A DNA stretch of 64,000 nucleotides from the NCBI GenBank assembly GCA_963575745.1, contig CAUYUJ010001303.1:383399-447398 (forward strand). The letters are read 5' to 3'. Of this stretch, positions 8,887 through 20,034 are shown one piece after another. The stretch is from Prorocentrum cordatum (lineage: Eukaryota > Sar > Dinophyceae > Prorocentrales > Prorocentraceae). The notes under the pieces were generated by a model that saw nothing but the letters and a program-made list of their open reading frames with translations, ran no database searches and was not told the DNA's origin. Each line of letters begins with the position of its first letter. The first letter of the stretch is position 1. Both the position numbers and the translations under genes were made by a program.

Positions 8887-9148
8887 CAATCAATGATTTT
8901 GGCCTCTTCGGGCCCTCCTGGAGGACCTCTTGGAGGCCTCTTGGGCCGTTTTGGAGGCCTCTGGGGTGCCTCTTGGGCCGGCTTGGGCCGTCTTGGACTC
9001 TCTTGGGCCGTCTTGGAGGCCGTCTTGGGCCGTCTTGGGTGGACTTGGAGGCCATCTTGGAGGCCATCTTGGGCCATCTTGGCCATCTTGGACGCCATCT
9101 TGAGCCGTCTTGGAGGATTTGTTGTGCACGTTGGGGTCCTGGGCGAAT
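8887..9148. repeat. GC-rich block copy A, second part
   Basis: This continues copy A after the YR insertion and aligns with 13585-13815. It has the same CTTGGGCCGTCTTGG-type words. It ends where the first satellite-carrying element begins. Confidence 0.85.
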
Positions 9149-9279
9149 TTTACCTAACAGCGAAGACTGATAGGTTTCTAGTGGTCTCAAAAGAGCTCAC
9201 AGATCACTCCACAGGGGGGTCCGGGCAGGTGTTGGGGCGTTTCCGGGCGGCATGAGCCGGGCTCGTTTTTCACTAACAG

Positions 9280-9745
9280 TCACACACTTCGTGCTCTTCG
9301 CCTTCCCAGAACTCCATTCCCAGGCCACATTCTGGGGGGCCGGATGCAACTGTAGGCCACTTCGTGCTCTTCGACATCCCAGAACGCCATTCCCGGGCCA
9401 CATTCTGGGGGGCCGGATGCAACTGTAGGCCACTTCGTGCTCTTCGACATCCCAGAACGCCATTCCCGGGCCACATTCTGGATGCAACTGTAGGCCACTT
9501 CGTGATTCCCAGAACTCCATTCCCGGGCCACATTTTGAATGCCCGGAGCCAACTGTAGGCCACTTCGTGCTCTTCGAGTTCCCAGAACTCCATTCCCGGG
9601 CCACATTTTGAATGCCCGGAGCCAACTGTAGGCCACTTCGTGCTCTTCGAGTTCCCAGAACTCCATTCCCGGGCCACATTTTGAATGCCCGAGCCAACTG
9701 TAGGCAACTTCGTGCTCTTCGACTTCCCAGAACTCCCATTCCTGG
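9280..9745 (+). repeat. 73-bp tandem repeat array in satellite element 1
   Basis: Units read AACTGTAGGCCACTTCGTG ... CCCGGGCCACATTTTG ... GCCCGGAGCC, with a 73-bp period measured between 9551 and 9624. Some units are shortened. The period is not a multiple of three, so apparent ORFs cycle through frames and are not genes. Confidence 0.9.
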
Positions 9746-9767
9746 GCCACATTTTCAGCAGGGGCAA

Positions 9768-10512
9768 GAGCACGACGAGGAGGAGGACGAGCAAGACCAG
9801 GAGGACGAGGACGAGCAGGAGCAGGACGAGGAGCAGGAGGAGCAGGAGAAGAAGGACGAGCAGGAGGAGGAGGAGGACGAGGAGGAGGAGGACGACCAGG
9901 AGGAGAGGAGGAGGAGGAGGAGGAGGGGGAGGAGTACCAGGAGGAGGAGGAGGAGGAGGAGGAGGAGGAGGAGGAGGAGGAGGAGGAGGAAGGAGGAGGA
10001 GGAGGAGGAGGAGGACGAGGACGAGGAGGAGGAGGAGGAGGGGGGGAGAGTACCAGGAGGAGGAGAACGAGGACCACCAGGAGGAGGAGGAGGAGGAGGA
10101 GGAGGAGGAGGAGGAGGAGGAGGAGGAGGAGGAGGAGGGAGGAGGAGGACGAGCAAGACGAGGAGGACGAGAACGAGGACGACCAGGAAGAGGAGGAGGA
10201 GGAGGAGGAGGAGGAGGGGAGGAGGAGGACTACCAGGAGGAGGAGGAGGAGGAGGAGGAAGAGGAGGAGGAGGACGAGGAGGAGGAGGAGGAGGAGGACG
10301 AGGAGGAGGAGGGGGGGGGAGAGCACCAGGAGGAGGAGAACGAGGACCACCAGGAGGAGGAGGAGGAGGAGGAGGAGGAGGAGGAGGAGGAGAGAGCACC
10401 AGGAGGAGGAGGACGAGCAAGACGAGGAGGACGAGAACGAGGACGAGCAGGAGGAAGAGGAGGAGGAGGAGGAGGAGGAGCAGGAGAAAGAGGAGGAGGA
10501 GGAGGAGGAGGC
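9768..10512 (+). repeat. GGA-rich purine tract of satellite element 1
   Basis: About 745 bp of GGA/GAC/GCA trinucleotides with almost no pyrimidine runs on the plus strand. Long open frames here encode only Glu/Asp, Arg or Gly runs. Confidence 0.95.
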
Positions 10513-10745
10513 AGGCTGAGGCTGAGGCTGTGACTGCGACTGCCGTTGCCGCTGCGACTGTCATCGCGAATGCGACTACGACTGCGAGAACAGCAGAATT
10601 CGACAATTGGATTTTCATCTGCGAATGCGACTACGACTGCGAGAACAGCAGAATTCGACAATTGGATTTTCATCTGAATCTTAAGGGGAATGCTTTCAGA
10701 TATGCTTCTACACATCGCTGTTAGGTTGCTTTGCCGGGATAATTT

Positions 10746-10808
10746 GAGGATGTCCCGAGCGAACGGCACGGTGGCGGGACGGGCCGAAGCGCCAGGTTGA
10801 GTTTTTTT
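10746..10808. repeat. GC-rich block copy A, short third part
   Basis: About 60 bp including GGCGGGACGGGCCGAAG aligns with about 13830-13891 of copy B. It separates the two satellite-carrying elements. Confidence 0.75.
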
Positions 10809-12309
10809 ACCTAACAGCGAAGACTGATAGTTTTCTAGTTGACTCAAAAGAGCTCACAGATCACTCCACAGGGGGGTCCGGGCAGGTGTTGGGGCGTTTC
10901 CGGGCGGCATGAGCCGGGCTCGTTTTTCACCAACAGTCACACACTTCGTGCTCTTCGCCTTCCCAGAACTCCATTCCCAGGCCACATTCTGGGGGGCCGG
11001 ATGCAACAGTCACACACAAAGTGCTCTTCGACATCCCAGAACGCCATTCCCGGGCCACATTCTGGGGGGCCGGATGCAACAGTCACACACTTCGTGCTCT
11101 TCGAGTTCCCAGAACGCCATTCCCGGGCCACATTTTGGATGCCCGGAGCCAACTGTAGGCCACTTCGTGCTCTTCGAGTTCCCAGAACTCCATTCCCGGG
11201 CCACATTTTGAATGCCCGGAGCCAACTGTAGGCCACTTCGTGCTCTTCGAGTTCCCAGAACTCCATTCCCGGGCCACATTTTGAATGCCCGGAGCCAACT
11301 GTAGGCCACTTCGTGCTCTTCGAGTTCCCAGAACTCCATTCCCGGGCCACATTTTGAATGCCCGTAGCCAACTGTAGGCAACTTCGTGCTCTTCGACTTC
11401 CCAGAACTCCCATTCCTGGGCCACATTTTCAGCAGGGGCAAGAGCACGACGAGGAGGAGGACGAGCAAGACCAGGAGGACGAGGACGAGCAGGAGCAGGA
11501 CGAGGAGCAGGAGGAGCAGGAGAAGAAGGACGAGCAGGAGGAGGAGGAGGACGAGCAGGAGGAGGACGACCAGGAGGAGGAGGACGGACCCAGGAGGAGG
11601 AGGAGGAGGAGGAGGAGGGAGGAGGAGGAGGAGGAGGAGGAGGACGAGGACGAGGAGGAGGAGGAGGAGGGGGGGGAGAGTACCAGGAGGAGGAGAACGA
11701 GGAGGAGGAGGAGGAGGAGGAGGAGGAGGAGGAGGAGAGGAGGAGGAGGAGGAGGAGGACGAGGAGAGGAGGAGGAGGACGAGGAGGAGGAGGAGGAGGA
11801 GGAGGAGGAGGAGGAGGAGGAGGAGGAGGAGAGAACACCAGGAGGAGGAGGACGAGCAAGACGAGGAGGACGAGAACGAGGACGACCAGGAAGAGGAGGA
11901 GGAGGAGGAGGAGGAGGAGGAGGAGGACGAGGAGGAGGAGGAGGAGGAGGGAGGAGGAGGAGGAGGAGGAGGAGGAGGAGGAGGAGGAGGAGGAGGAGAG
12001 AGCACCAAGGAGGAGGAGGACGAGCAAGACGAGGAGGACGAGAACGAGGACGAGCAGGAGGAAGAGGAGGAGGAGGAGGAGGAGGAGGAGGAGGAGGAGC
12101 AGGAGAAAGAGGAGGAGGAGGAGGAGGAGGCAGGCTGAGGCTGAGGCTGTGACTGCGACTGCCGTTGCTGCTGCGACTGTCATCGCGAATGCGACTACGA
12201 CTGCGAGAACAGCAGAATTCGACAACTGGATTTTCATCTGAATCTTAAGGGGAGTGCTTTCAGATATGCTTCTACACATCGCTGTTAGGTTGCTTTGCCG
12301 GGATAATTT
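10809..12309 (+). mobile_element. Satellite-carrying element, copy 2
   Basis: It has the same ends as copy 1: ACCTAACAGCGAAGACTG on the left, GCCGGGATAATTT on the right. It carries the 73-bp array (about 10935-11435), a GGA tract (about 11444-12132) and the conserved 3' segment. The tandem block copy B shows the empty site at about 13891 (GTTCTTT|GGGAAAAAG). A run of T on both sides may be a 2-3 bp target duplication. Confidence 0.78.
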
Positions 12310-12380
12310 GGAAAAAGAACCAAAACCGATAGGATCCAGCACGCCAGGCACCCCTGCGATGAATCGACAGGGGGCGGCGG
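12310..12380. repeat. GC-rich block copy A, last part
   Basis: It starts GGAAAAAGAACCAAAACC and ends GACAGGGGGCGGCGG, matching 13892-13970. It completes copy A. Without insertions, copy A sums to about 1.58 kb against 1.59 kb for copy B. Confidence 0.85.
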
Positions 12381-13970
12381 ATCGAAGACGCCTACGGCGA
12401 ATCACCGCCGCCCCCTGCCTTTTTGCAAGCGCCTATGTGGCCGAAGGTTGTGGCCAGACCTGCCAAGCTATCGGATCATGTGTTCCCCGAATCGGTTTGG
12501 AAAGCCTTCGGGGAACACGTGGGCATCTTGAAGGTCATCTTGGCCGTCTGGAGGCCATTTTGACCCTTTTCGGGCCTTCTTGGAGGACGTCTTGGAAGCC
12601 TCTTGGGCCGTCTTGGAGGCCATCTTGAGCGTCTTGGCGACCTCTTGGGCCGTCTTGGGGGCCTCTTGGGGCCGTGTCTTGGGCCTCTTGGGCGATCTTT
12701 GGGGGCATTTGGGCCGTCTCGGGCAGTCGGAAGGCAGAAAAAAGCAAATGCCACACTCTTTCAAAAACCCCTGGGAACTCAATGATTTTTGCATGTTCGG
12801 GCCTTCCTGGAGGCCCTCGTGGAGGCCTCTTGGGCCGTCTTGGGCCATCTTAGGACCATGTTCGGCCGTCTTGGTGGGTTCCTGGTCCGTCTGACGCCGT
12901 CGGAAGCCGTTTGGGGGGGGGGCCTCTATTGGCCGATTTGGGGCCCTCTTGGAATGCTCCAGGGCCGTCTTGGAGACCCTCTTGGGCGTCTTAAAGGCCT
13001 CCTGTGCCGTCTTGGGGGCCTCTTGGGGCCGTCTTGGGGCCCTCTTGGGCTGTTCTGGGGCCAGTTTGGAAGGCCTCTTGGGCGATCTTCCGGCGATCTT
13101 TGGGGACTCTTGGGCCGTCTCGGGCCGTCGGAAGGCCGAAAAGAAGCACATGTCAAAATACGTTAAAAACCTAGGGAACACCAATGTTTGTGGCTTTTTC
13201 TGGCCTTCCAGGAGGCCCTCTTGGGGGCCTCTTGGCCGTCTTGGGCCAGCTTCGAGCCAACTTCGGCCATCTTGGTGGGTTCCTGGCACGTCTGACGCCG
13301 TCGGGAGCCGTCTTGGGGGCCTTTCTGGTCCGACTGGGGGCCCTCTTGGGGCGCTTCGGGGCCATCTTGGGGGTCATTTTGGGCGTCTTGGAGGCCATCT
13401 TGGGCGTGTTGGGGGCCTCTTGGGCCGTCTCGGGGCCCTCTTGGGGCCCTCTTGGAGGCCACTTGGGCCGTCATGGGGCCCTCTTGGGGGCCTCTTGGGC
13501 GATCTCGGGAGCCTCTTGGGCCGTCTTGAGCCGTCGAAATGCCGAGAAGACACAAATCCCCAAATCCTTCAACAACATAAGGACAATCAATGATTTTGGC
13601 CTCTTCGGGCCCTCCTGGAGGACCTCTTGGAGGCCTCTTGGGCCGTCTTGGAGACCTCTGGGGGGCCTCTTGGGACGTCTTGGGCCGTCTTGGACTCTCT
13701 TAGGCCGTCTTGGGTATATCTTTGGCCGTCTTGGAGGCATCTTAAAGCCATCTTAGCCGTCTTGGCGGCCATCCTGGCCGTCTTGGAGGCCATCTTGGAG
13801 CCGTCTTGGGCGAAAAAACCTACGATATTGGGGAATTGAGCGCCTTCCGGGTGGCCGGCGGGACGGGCCGAAGCCCCAGGGAGAGTTCTTTGGGAAAAAG
13901 AACCGGAACCAAAACCTAGAGGGTTCAGCACGCCAAGCACCCCTTGTGATGAATCAACAGGGGGCGGCGG
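12381..13970. repeat. GC-rich degenerate repeat block, uninterrupted copy B
   Basis: Second tandem copy of the 1.6-kb block, from ATCGAAGACGCCTACGG to CAGGGGGCGGCGG. It contains the pre-insertion junctions for the YR element (13584/13585) and satellite element 2 (about 13891). The body is degenerate CTTGGGCCGTCTTGGAGG repeats in all frames. No gene is supported. Confidence 0.85.
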
Positions 13971-14624
13971 ATCTAATGGTCTTCGGCCTATCCCGCCACC
14001 GTGTGGGGATGCACGGCACGGGTTGGGGGTGCACAGGTTCCACTGTGTTCTCGATGTTCCAGAACGTCCCCCCACTGGAGATTGGCAGGCTTAACGGCGA
14101 CTTCGGGATGGGTTGGGGCGGCTAGGTGGGTCCCTCTTGCCTGCTCCTGCTCCGTCCCGAGGCCCCATGATCTGCCGACACGTGCAAATACCTTGATCCT
14201 CCTCCTCCGCCTCCTTTTTCCTTCTCCTCCTCCTCTTCCTTCCGCGAGGTTGCGGACAAGACTTGTGTCCATACCCGCTGCAGCGTGGAGTGACGGGTTT
14301 CTTTCCCCAGAAACTTGAGGCGCACTAGATTGGCCCCTTGAGGCTCGATTTTATCCAGATCCAGTGCGCCGCCTCTGGCGCGCTCCGCTCTCTGGCGAGG
14401 GTTGGCCAGCGCAGATCCATGACATCCGGGCGGACCTCCAGACCTGTATGTTTATGCAGACGGTTCTTCGTCTGTTGACGCCGCAGGGCGGCTCGTTGGC
14501 GCCGTTTCGCTGGCGCTCTCCGTTGCAGCGGGCACGCGCCTTTCCCTCCTGCGCTTCTGATTTTCGCTGGCACCTCCAATCTGCCGCAAGGCCATCGAAG
14601 CTCCGGCTGGTGGTCGCTTTTTTA
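13971..14624. other. Spacer with a partial P1 repeat
   Basis: No gene is seen. A fragment of family P1 (GCGCGCTCCGCTC ... GGCCAGCGCAGATCCATGAC) lies at about 14383-14445. A pyrimidine-rich patch is at 14195-14245. Confidence 0.5.
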
Positions 14625-15022
14625 TGTATTGTGCTGCCAAACGGCGCGGGCCCTCGCCGCTCCCTCCCCCCCCGTGGAATAGCTCTTGGCTTTTTTTTCG
14701 CGCTTGTTTCGAGCAGGTGGAGTCTCTCCCCCAGACGACGCACTGCTGCAAACAGCCGCATGAAGCAGATGTCCGGAGCCAGACACCTCCCCTTCCCTTG
14801 GGCGCTGCGTAATGGGGGGGTCATAAATGGGGGGGTGGCGAGGGTGGTTCGAAAGGGTACCCAAACGGTACCTAAACGAGCCCCCTGGGGCTCTGGAGGG
14901 GCCCGAAAGGGGCACGAAAGGGGACCTTTTCTGACCCCCCCATTTGTGACCCCCCCATTCAGCCACGCCCAATTCCCCCCCCTTTCCGCCCAAAGTCGAC
15001 ACGCCGAACACGAAAACGTTCC
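14625..15022 (+). repeat. Interspersed repeat family P3, copy a, with a nested hairpin
   Basis: The order TGCCAAACGGCGCGGGCC, then TTTCGAGCAGGTGGAGTCTC, GACGCACTGCTGC and GTCCGGAGCCAGAC is shared with 36129-36355, 38590-38812 and 56920-57170. It is interrupted by a nested inverted repeat (about 14811-14975) with G-run/C-run arms (GGGGGGTCATAAATGGGGGG and its reverse). The tail ACGCCGAACACGAAAACG matches the family end. No coding capacity. Confidence 0.6.
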
Positions 15023-15171
15023 CCTGGAGCGAGCAAGGCGCAGCTGTCCGCAGAGGGCGCGGGGGGCGAAGCCCACGTGCAGCACGCAGAAGACCAGACT
15101 GCAGTGCGCCGTGGGGGCCGCTACCCTCCATTGCCAAACTCGCTGGTCCCTGAGCTTCTCTCTACTCGGGG

Positions 15172-15347
15172 GTGGACAGAACCCCCAACAGTGACACGTC
15201 GATTAGTGAATTGTCCGTTTTCGGGTCTCGAGAGGGCGCCGCGGCCGTTATTTTCCAGGCTTGCGCCCGCCAGGTTTGGGCCTCAGGTCGTTTTCACTAA
15301 ACCACGTTTTACTAAAGGGAGGTCTGTCCATCCCCGATCTACGGACT
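15172..15347 (+). repeat. Interspersed repeat family P5, copy a
   Basis: Starts GGTGGACAGAACCCCCAAC and ends GGTCTGTCCATCCCCGA. About 175 bp recurs at 23751-23921 with high identity, and part at about 19640-19710. Its first and last parts are related in inverted form (GGACAGAACCCCC / TCTGTCC). MITE-like origin is inferred. Confidence 0.65.
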
Positions 15348-15610
15348 TTGGGCCAAAATGGCGACGTTGAGGAGAGCGGGATAGGCAGGCGGTGGAGCAG
15401 GAGAGATGCCTAGCTAGGTGCGCTCGTTCCATATCTGACATCCTGCCCCTCCCGCCCATCCCGTCCCACTGTGCCGTTGCTTTATCGCGCGATGTGCAAT
15501 CAGAAATCAGAAAGGAGAGTGGTTGAAGTGCAGGTGATGGATTGAGAGGATGAAGGTGAGGATGACGAGGAGTGAGGGTGAAGCGATGGATCAGTAGGAG
15601 CAGGCGCTAG

Positions 15611-16162
15611 ATGCGGCCTCAGCGTTTCCTCTCCGCAGCTCTGACAGCGCCTTCTTTGAAGTGCCGCGCGGAGGTGGACATCTGGCGCACTAAACTCGAA
15701 CTTCGCGTGATGCCCAACGGTTCTGAGCAGGAGGTTTTGATGGACTTGGTCGTGACCCTTCTAGGGTCGGTACAGCCTCTGCACATTGATGTCTCCATTG
15801 GTCGTTCGCATGTCCAGCAGTACGGACAGGCAGCGGCGTGCCTGGGTGAAGCCGCGGACGCTGCCGTTGCAGACAAGCGCGGGTGCTACGGCAGCGAGGT
15901 GTTCACGTTTGCTCTGGAATCATATAGGCGGTTTGCCGGCGACACACGTCACGCATGCCGCGGCGTGCCTCCGCGACCAGTGGGCAGCTCCCAGACTTGT
16001 CTCTTGGTGGCGTGCGCATTTGGAACGCACGGTCAACATCAGCGCGGCCTGCATCGACCTGCTGGCACTAGGCTGCGCGCCGACGGCCACGGGGTGTTTT
16101 TGTTGCCGCGTGCCGGGTGCTTGGTCGATTCCATTCTCCCTCATACGCTGACTGTATGTTAG
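15611..16162 (+). pseudogene. LINE-like C-terminal fragment, restriction-endonuclease-like signature
   Basis: This open frame of about 183 codons contains LHIDVSIGRSHVQQYG, then AADAAVADKRGCYG and TFALESYRRFAG. This spacing (DVxV ... A.A..K...Y ... F.LE...R..G) resembles the PD-(D/E)xK-like endonuclease region of some LINE proteins and the better-preserved fragment at 60207-61013. After about 15940 the likely homologous reading moves to another frame (VSWWRAHLERTVNISAAC), indicating a frameshift. Neighbouring LINE RNase H sequence follows at 16254. Assignment rests on motif pattern only. Confidence 0.45.
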
Positions 16163-16253
16163 CAGGTGTGTTGGCAGTGCCTTCGCAGTCGCAGGCAGTG
16201 CGTGAGCAGTCGCAGAACAAACAGACGGAGGTGGTTGGTTATCCCACCACCGG

Positions 16254-17371
16254 ATGGTTTCGTCCATGGTAAGATGTGTTCAGATGGGTCGGTCCTGGAG
16301 CCCACAAGCAAACAGCAGACATTTTTGTAGAGCGGGTTGGGCTTTTACCATGGTCAGTGATGCTGGAGATCTACTTGCCAGCGCTCACGGCCCGCTTCCC
16401 CACCCGCTCCAGTTCATTGACGGTGCCGAATTGTATGCGCTGCTCATGATTTTGAGGAACTCGGGCCCAGGAGAAATCCTTCTGGGTGTGGATTGCCAGT
16501 CCTTGATTGATGTCTGGGCCCGAGGTTTCCATCAGAAGGTTTGCGACATCCTTTTCGGAGAACTTTGGGAGGAGGTCTTGTCCAGGGCGCGAGACCGGGG
16601 AGAGGGCCAAACGGTGTTCTTCAAGGTTCCCGCGCACAAGTCGAGGCTGCAGGCGGTAGCCTTGGGCTGCCCTGAGTGGGCCTGGCGTGGCAACCGGGCA
16701 TGCGACTTCTTCGCCCGTGAGGCGGCATCTAAAGTGCCGCACAGCAGCTTCCTCCAGCAACTAGAGAAGCAGGCCGAGCGGCTCACCTCTCTCGCCCTTT
16801 ACACAGGTCTTGTGTTCGGCCATTTGTCCCGCAGTCGAATTCACGATGTTGAACCCATTAGAGCCAAGGGCCGCAGTAAACCCTTGGACGTTCTCATTTT
16901 GCCTGGTCCCAACGGTCATGTGACCAGGCACTGTGGGAAGTGTTTCTCTTGTCGTGTTTGTTTTTTTCTCGGGAGCGCACGTATACGGCCCTGGCTTTAA
17001 CCCCGTGCAGTGGCTTGCCGAGAGTAGTGCGGCAAACCCATTCCAGCCACATGCTTTGGGGAGGGATTGAGTCCAGCGCAGGTGCTCGAATGTTTTTGTG
17101 TGTTTGGTGCGGGCGGTTTGGGAGAGCGAAAGTCCTAGGTCTCGGGAACCTTTGTAATCGCCACCCCGAGAATAAGGATGCCGCCGTCTCCCTTAGCCTC
17201 CTCAAGCGAGGCGTCGACCCCAGCACTATGCGTTTCTTTGGTCGTAGCATCCCCATAAAGAGGTGGTATGGGTTGTTCCGACCCCGACCCCCCAACTCTT
17301 CTCTCTGCTGCTGGTCTCACGCCGTGGGATCTGCTGGCATAGAGGCTGAGAGGCTAAAAGGGTTGATTTAG
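16254..17371 (+). pseudogene. LINE 3' remnant: RNase H and C-terminal zinc motif
   Basis: Several frames together give an RNase H domain: SDGSVLEP near 16280 in one frame, then CRAGWAFTMVSDAG, IDGAELYALLMIL (Glu), LLGVDCQSLIDVW (Asp) and WRGNRACDFFAREAA (Asp). Downstream, at about 17050-17300, another frame gives SSHMLWGG ... FLCVWCGRFGRAKVLGL, a Cys-pair motif with a His, then LKRGVDPSTMRFFG. The same order, RNase H then zinc motif, is present in the minus-strand LINE at 29944-31434. At least two frameshifts make this a dead fragment. The RT part is missing. Confidence 0.7.
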
Positions 17372-18325
17372 GGGGCGGCGATGGCGAGAAAAGGCATTAA
17401 GCGTTGTGGCTCGTGCTGGGGCGAGAATTCCATTCTGAACGACGGGGGCAGAGCGCCGATCTTGAAATGTTGCCATCGGTGATACCGCAGCGTGTTTCGA
17501 ATGACCGAACACGCCCCGATCGAACAACACCCACTGGAAAATATTTTTTAAAATTATTATTATTATTTTGATTGGGTGAAGAAGGATGGAAGCAGGATAG
17601 CGTTCACTGGCGGTGGCACAAAAATCCCATGCACACGTGCAATGGCATCCGGCATATCCCGCGCACGAGTTTTCGTTGTAACTCCAGGCTCCCGGCAGGA
17701 ATTGCGGAAACCTCGTGGGGGCGGTTTTCGGGTGATCCGTGTGCTGGCGGGAGTTGCGTGAACACAGAGTGCTCGAAATGACGTTTCGTGCGCTCCATCT
17801 GGGCCTCTCGCGGGCCCTCTTGTGGCCACCTTGGGCTGTGTTTGGGCCTATGGGGTCGTTTTGGATTTCTCGTGGGCCGTCATCGGGCCCTCTTCGAGTG
17901 CCTGGTGGGTCGTCTTGGGGCGCTTTGGGGGCGCCTTGGATGCCGAAAGTTAGAGAAGGCGAGAACGCAACAGACAATGGCTCGCCTCTTGGAACCCACT
18001 TGGGGCGTCTTGGATGCCTCTAGCGCCGTCTTGAGGCAACCATTGGCATCTTACTGCGCTGTTGGGCCTTTCTCGGGGTTCTCTTGGGCGTCAACGGGGC
18101 GTCTTGGGGCTTCCGCGGCCCGTTCTAGGGCCTTCGTGTTCCGGGGGACATCATGCGAAAACGCGTGCCACGGCTTTGAGTTGTTGCACTTTGGGGCCCC
18201 GAGTGAGCGAGCCACGCGAGCAGACCTGTCGGCGGCCGTGGCCCGCAATCGTTCCACCTCCAAGACTGATGGCGCTCATTCGTGCACAGGGCACGGTGGC
18301 GAAACTTGAATTACAGTGGGGGCCC
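17372..18325. other. Spacer with diverged GC-rich repeat words
   Basis: No gene is supported. 17790-18030 contains diverged CTTGGGGCGTCTTGGATGCC-type words like the 1-kb block. An AT-rich patch (TTATTATTATTATTTTG) lies near 17550. Open frames here are short and low-complexity. Confidence 0.5.
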
Positions 18326-18480
18326 ATGCTAAGAAACACCCCGCTTGCCTCCAGGGTGCCCTGGGTTTCGATGGTCTTGCCATGGCGTTGCCAACAACCC
18401 ATAGACGCCCGGGTCTTAGGGTGTTTTTTTTTTTTTGCAGAAGGTTTCACGTGGATTGGCCTCCACTGTATTATTTGTTG
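18326..18480 (+). repeat. Interspersed repeat family P4, copy a
   Basis: AGAAACACCCCGCTTGCCTCC and CAGGGTGCCCTGGGTTTCGATGG open the unit, and GAAGGTTTCACGTGG ... CTCCACTGTA closes it. Similar units lie at 20035-20210 and 63080-63250. It includes a 14-base T run. Non-coding. Confidence 0.55.
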
Positions 18481-18699
18481 GGGGGGTCGGAGGAACTGGC
18501 GCGAGGAAGGGAGGAGAGTGAGACCATGGTGCACAAACGAGAGTTGTAGGAACCTCTTTGGATTCGGAACCGACGATTGGGAATGGGGGCGCGAAGTTTT
18601 TGTTGCACGCAGTTGCGTTCGTCCCCGCCGCCAGGTGTCTTTTCTTCGATGCGTCGGCGCCTCCTGGCGACATAAGCTGCGTGGGTTGATTCGCTGACC

Positions 18700-19229
18700 C
18701 CCTTGTGCGATCTCCCCTTCGCCCAACCACACCCTCCATCGTGCCCCATTTCGAACCTCCTCTGCCCCGCTGAATGCCAGCGGCGCCATGTACATAAAAC
18801 GCACACAACTGGAGTCTGCGCGCACCATCCGGTCGAGGGCAAAGGGCAACCTACTACAGCGTCTTTTGGCACCGCCGACGGCGTCGTGCGCATTGCTGAA
18901 CAAGTCGCAGTCGCCCTCAGTCTCCACCTCTTTCGCCCTTCTCCCTCGTTCTCTTCCTGTCCATCCCCTCGTCCCGCTGTTCTCCCTCCTCCCCCTTCCC
19001 GCCCTTCTTCCCACTGCTCCTGCATGCCCCTCCTGCCCCCCTTTCCCTCGCCCCCCGATCACTCCCGTCGTTGTCAAGTCCTTCCTCCCCCCTCCATCCG
19101 CGTCCCCATCAGCTTCCCGACGCCTACCTGCTTGCTTATTTCACTTCTCCCCCTTTCTTGCCTCTCCTCTCCCTCGCCTCATTCCCGCTCTCTCTCTCTC
19201 TCTCTCTCTCCCGTCGCACCCTCTCTCTG

Positions 19230-19270
<41 letters not shown>

Positions 19271-19600
19271 TCCCTCCTCATTCCTCGCTCTGCCTCAGCA
19301 GCCATCCGTGGGCCCCCCCTCCTCTTGCTTTCCTGCGTCGCCACGCTGAGGGTGTTGCCCCCGACGTGCCCAAATCCCCATTGCTCCTCCGTCGTTCCTC
19401 ATCCTGCCCCCATCACTCCTCCGCCGACCCTCCCCACGTTTTCCTCCTTCACTCTTTTTCCTCCCCGCCCTCTCCCTCCCCTCCCCCGCACCCTCCCGCC
19501 GACCGCCTCACACCGCCTCCCTCCCCTCACTCCCTCTCCTCCCTTCCTCCAGCAGCCTAGCGCAGTGCCAGACGCACGAACGCCAGGAGGACGACGATGC
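18700..19600. repeat. Pyrimidine-rich region with CT microsatellite
   Basis: About 900 bp strongly biased to C and T on the plus strand, with CT dinucleotide runs at about 19190-19270. Long Ser/Pro/Leu-rich open frames in two frames are composition artefacts. No gene is called. Confidence 0.75.
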
Positions 19601-19639
19601 TCCTTTGGAGCAAGTCGTGGCCGTATTTTTGCGGGTCCA

Positions 19640-19844
19640 GGTCAGTCGGTTTCGGTCCCAGGCCGTTTTCACTACAGGGTGGTTTACCAAAGGAAGGTTT
19701 ATCCACCGCTGTTCGGAAGCCCCCCGGCCTTCTGAGACGTTTTCTGAGCCTTCCCCGAACTCAGAAGGCGCCAGGGCTTCTGAGAAGCCCCGCCGCCTTC
19801 TCAGAAGGCCTTTTCCTTCTCCTTTCCCCCCCTCGCTCGCCGCC
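19640..19844 (+). repeat. Partial P5 repeat followed by hairpin repeat P2 (right half)
   Basis: 19640-19710 resembles the end of P5 (CCGTTTTCACTACAGGGTGG). 19714-19844 is a P2 copy ending CTCGCTCGCCGCC, with CTTCTGAGAAGCC/GCCTTCTCAGAAGG inverted words. The P2 left terminus GGCGGCGAGC is missing. Confidence 0.6.
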
Positions 19845-20034
19845 AAGTAGAGGCCAGTTAAAACATGTATCTCCTCTCTCTCGCCGTCTCCTTCCCTCTC
19901 AGTCAGCGGATCGATGCTTTCTGATCATTCTAGGTGCTGCTTGGGCATTTTCGGGGGTGGTCCCGTGGCTACGGCTGGATTCCTCACGACATCCAGGCTG
20001 GCATGCGCCCCAGCACACGTGCAGGGGGCGACTG

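Larger units (their letters stand above)
9149..10745 (+). mobile_element. Satellite-carrying element, copy 1
   Basis: The left end is TTTACCTAACAGCGAAGACTG, followed by about 120 bp conserved in all copies (CACAGATCACTCCACAGG, GGCATGAGCCGGGCTC). The core is a 73-bp tandem repeat (about 9280-9745) and a GGA tract (about 9768-10512). The conserved right end (about 10560-10745) ends CATCGCTGTTAGG, then TTGCTTTGCCGGGATAATTT. CCTAACAGCGA near the left end is inverted near the right end. A roughly 50-bp duplication (GAATTCGACAATTGG) is unique to this copy. No credible gene; probably non-autonomous. Confidence 0.75.

Noticed and set aside
9280-9745. CRISPR-like array
   Set aside because: 73-bp units are contiguous with no variable spacers, and no cas genes exist nearby. 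It is a satellite in a eukaryotic genome.
9755-10618. Long open frames of Glu, Arg, Gly, Ser, Pro or Leu runs over GGA tracts (also 11010-12405, 59590-60325, 63212-63868)
   Set aside because: All frames of a trinucleotide repeat stay open. Composition is fully explained by the repeat and no domain is present.
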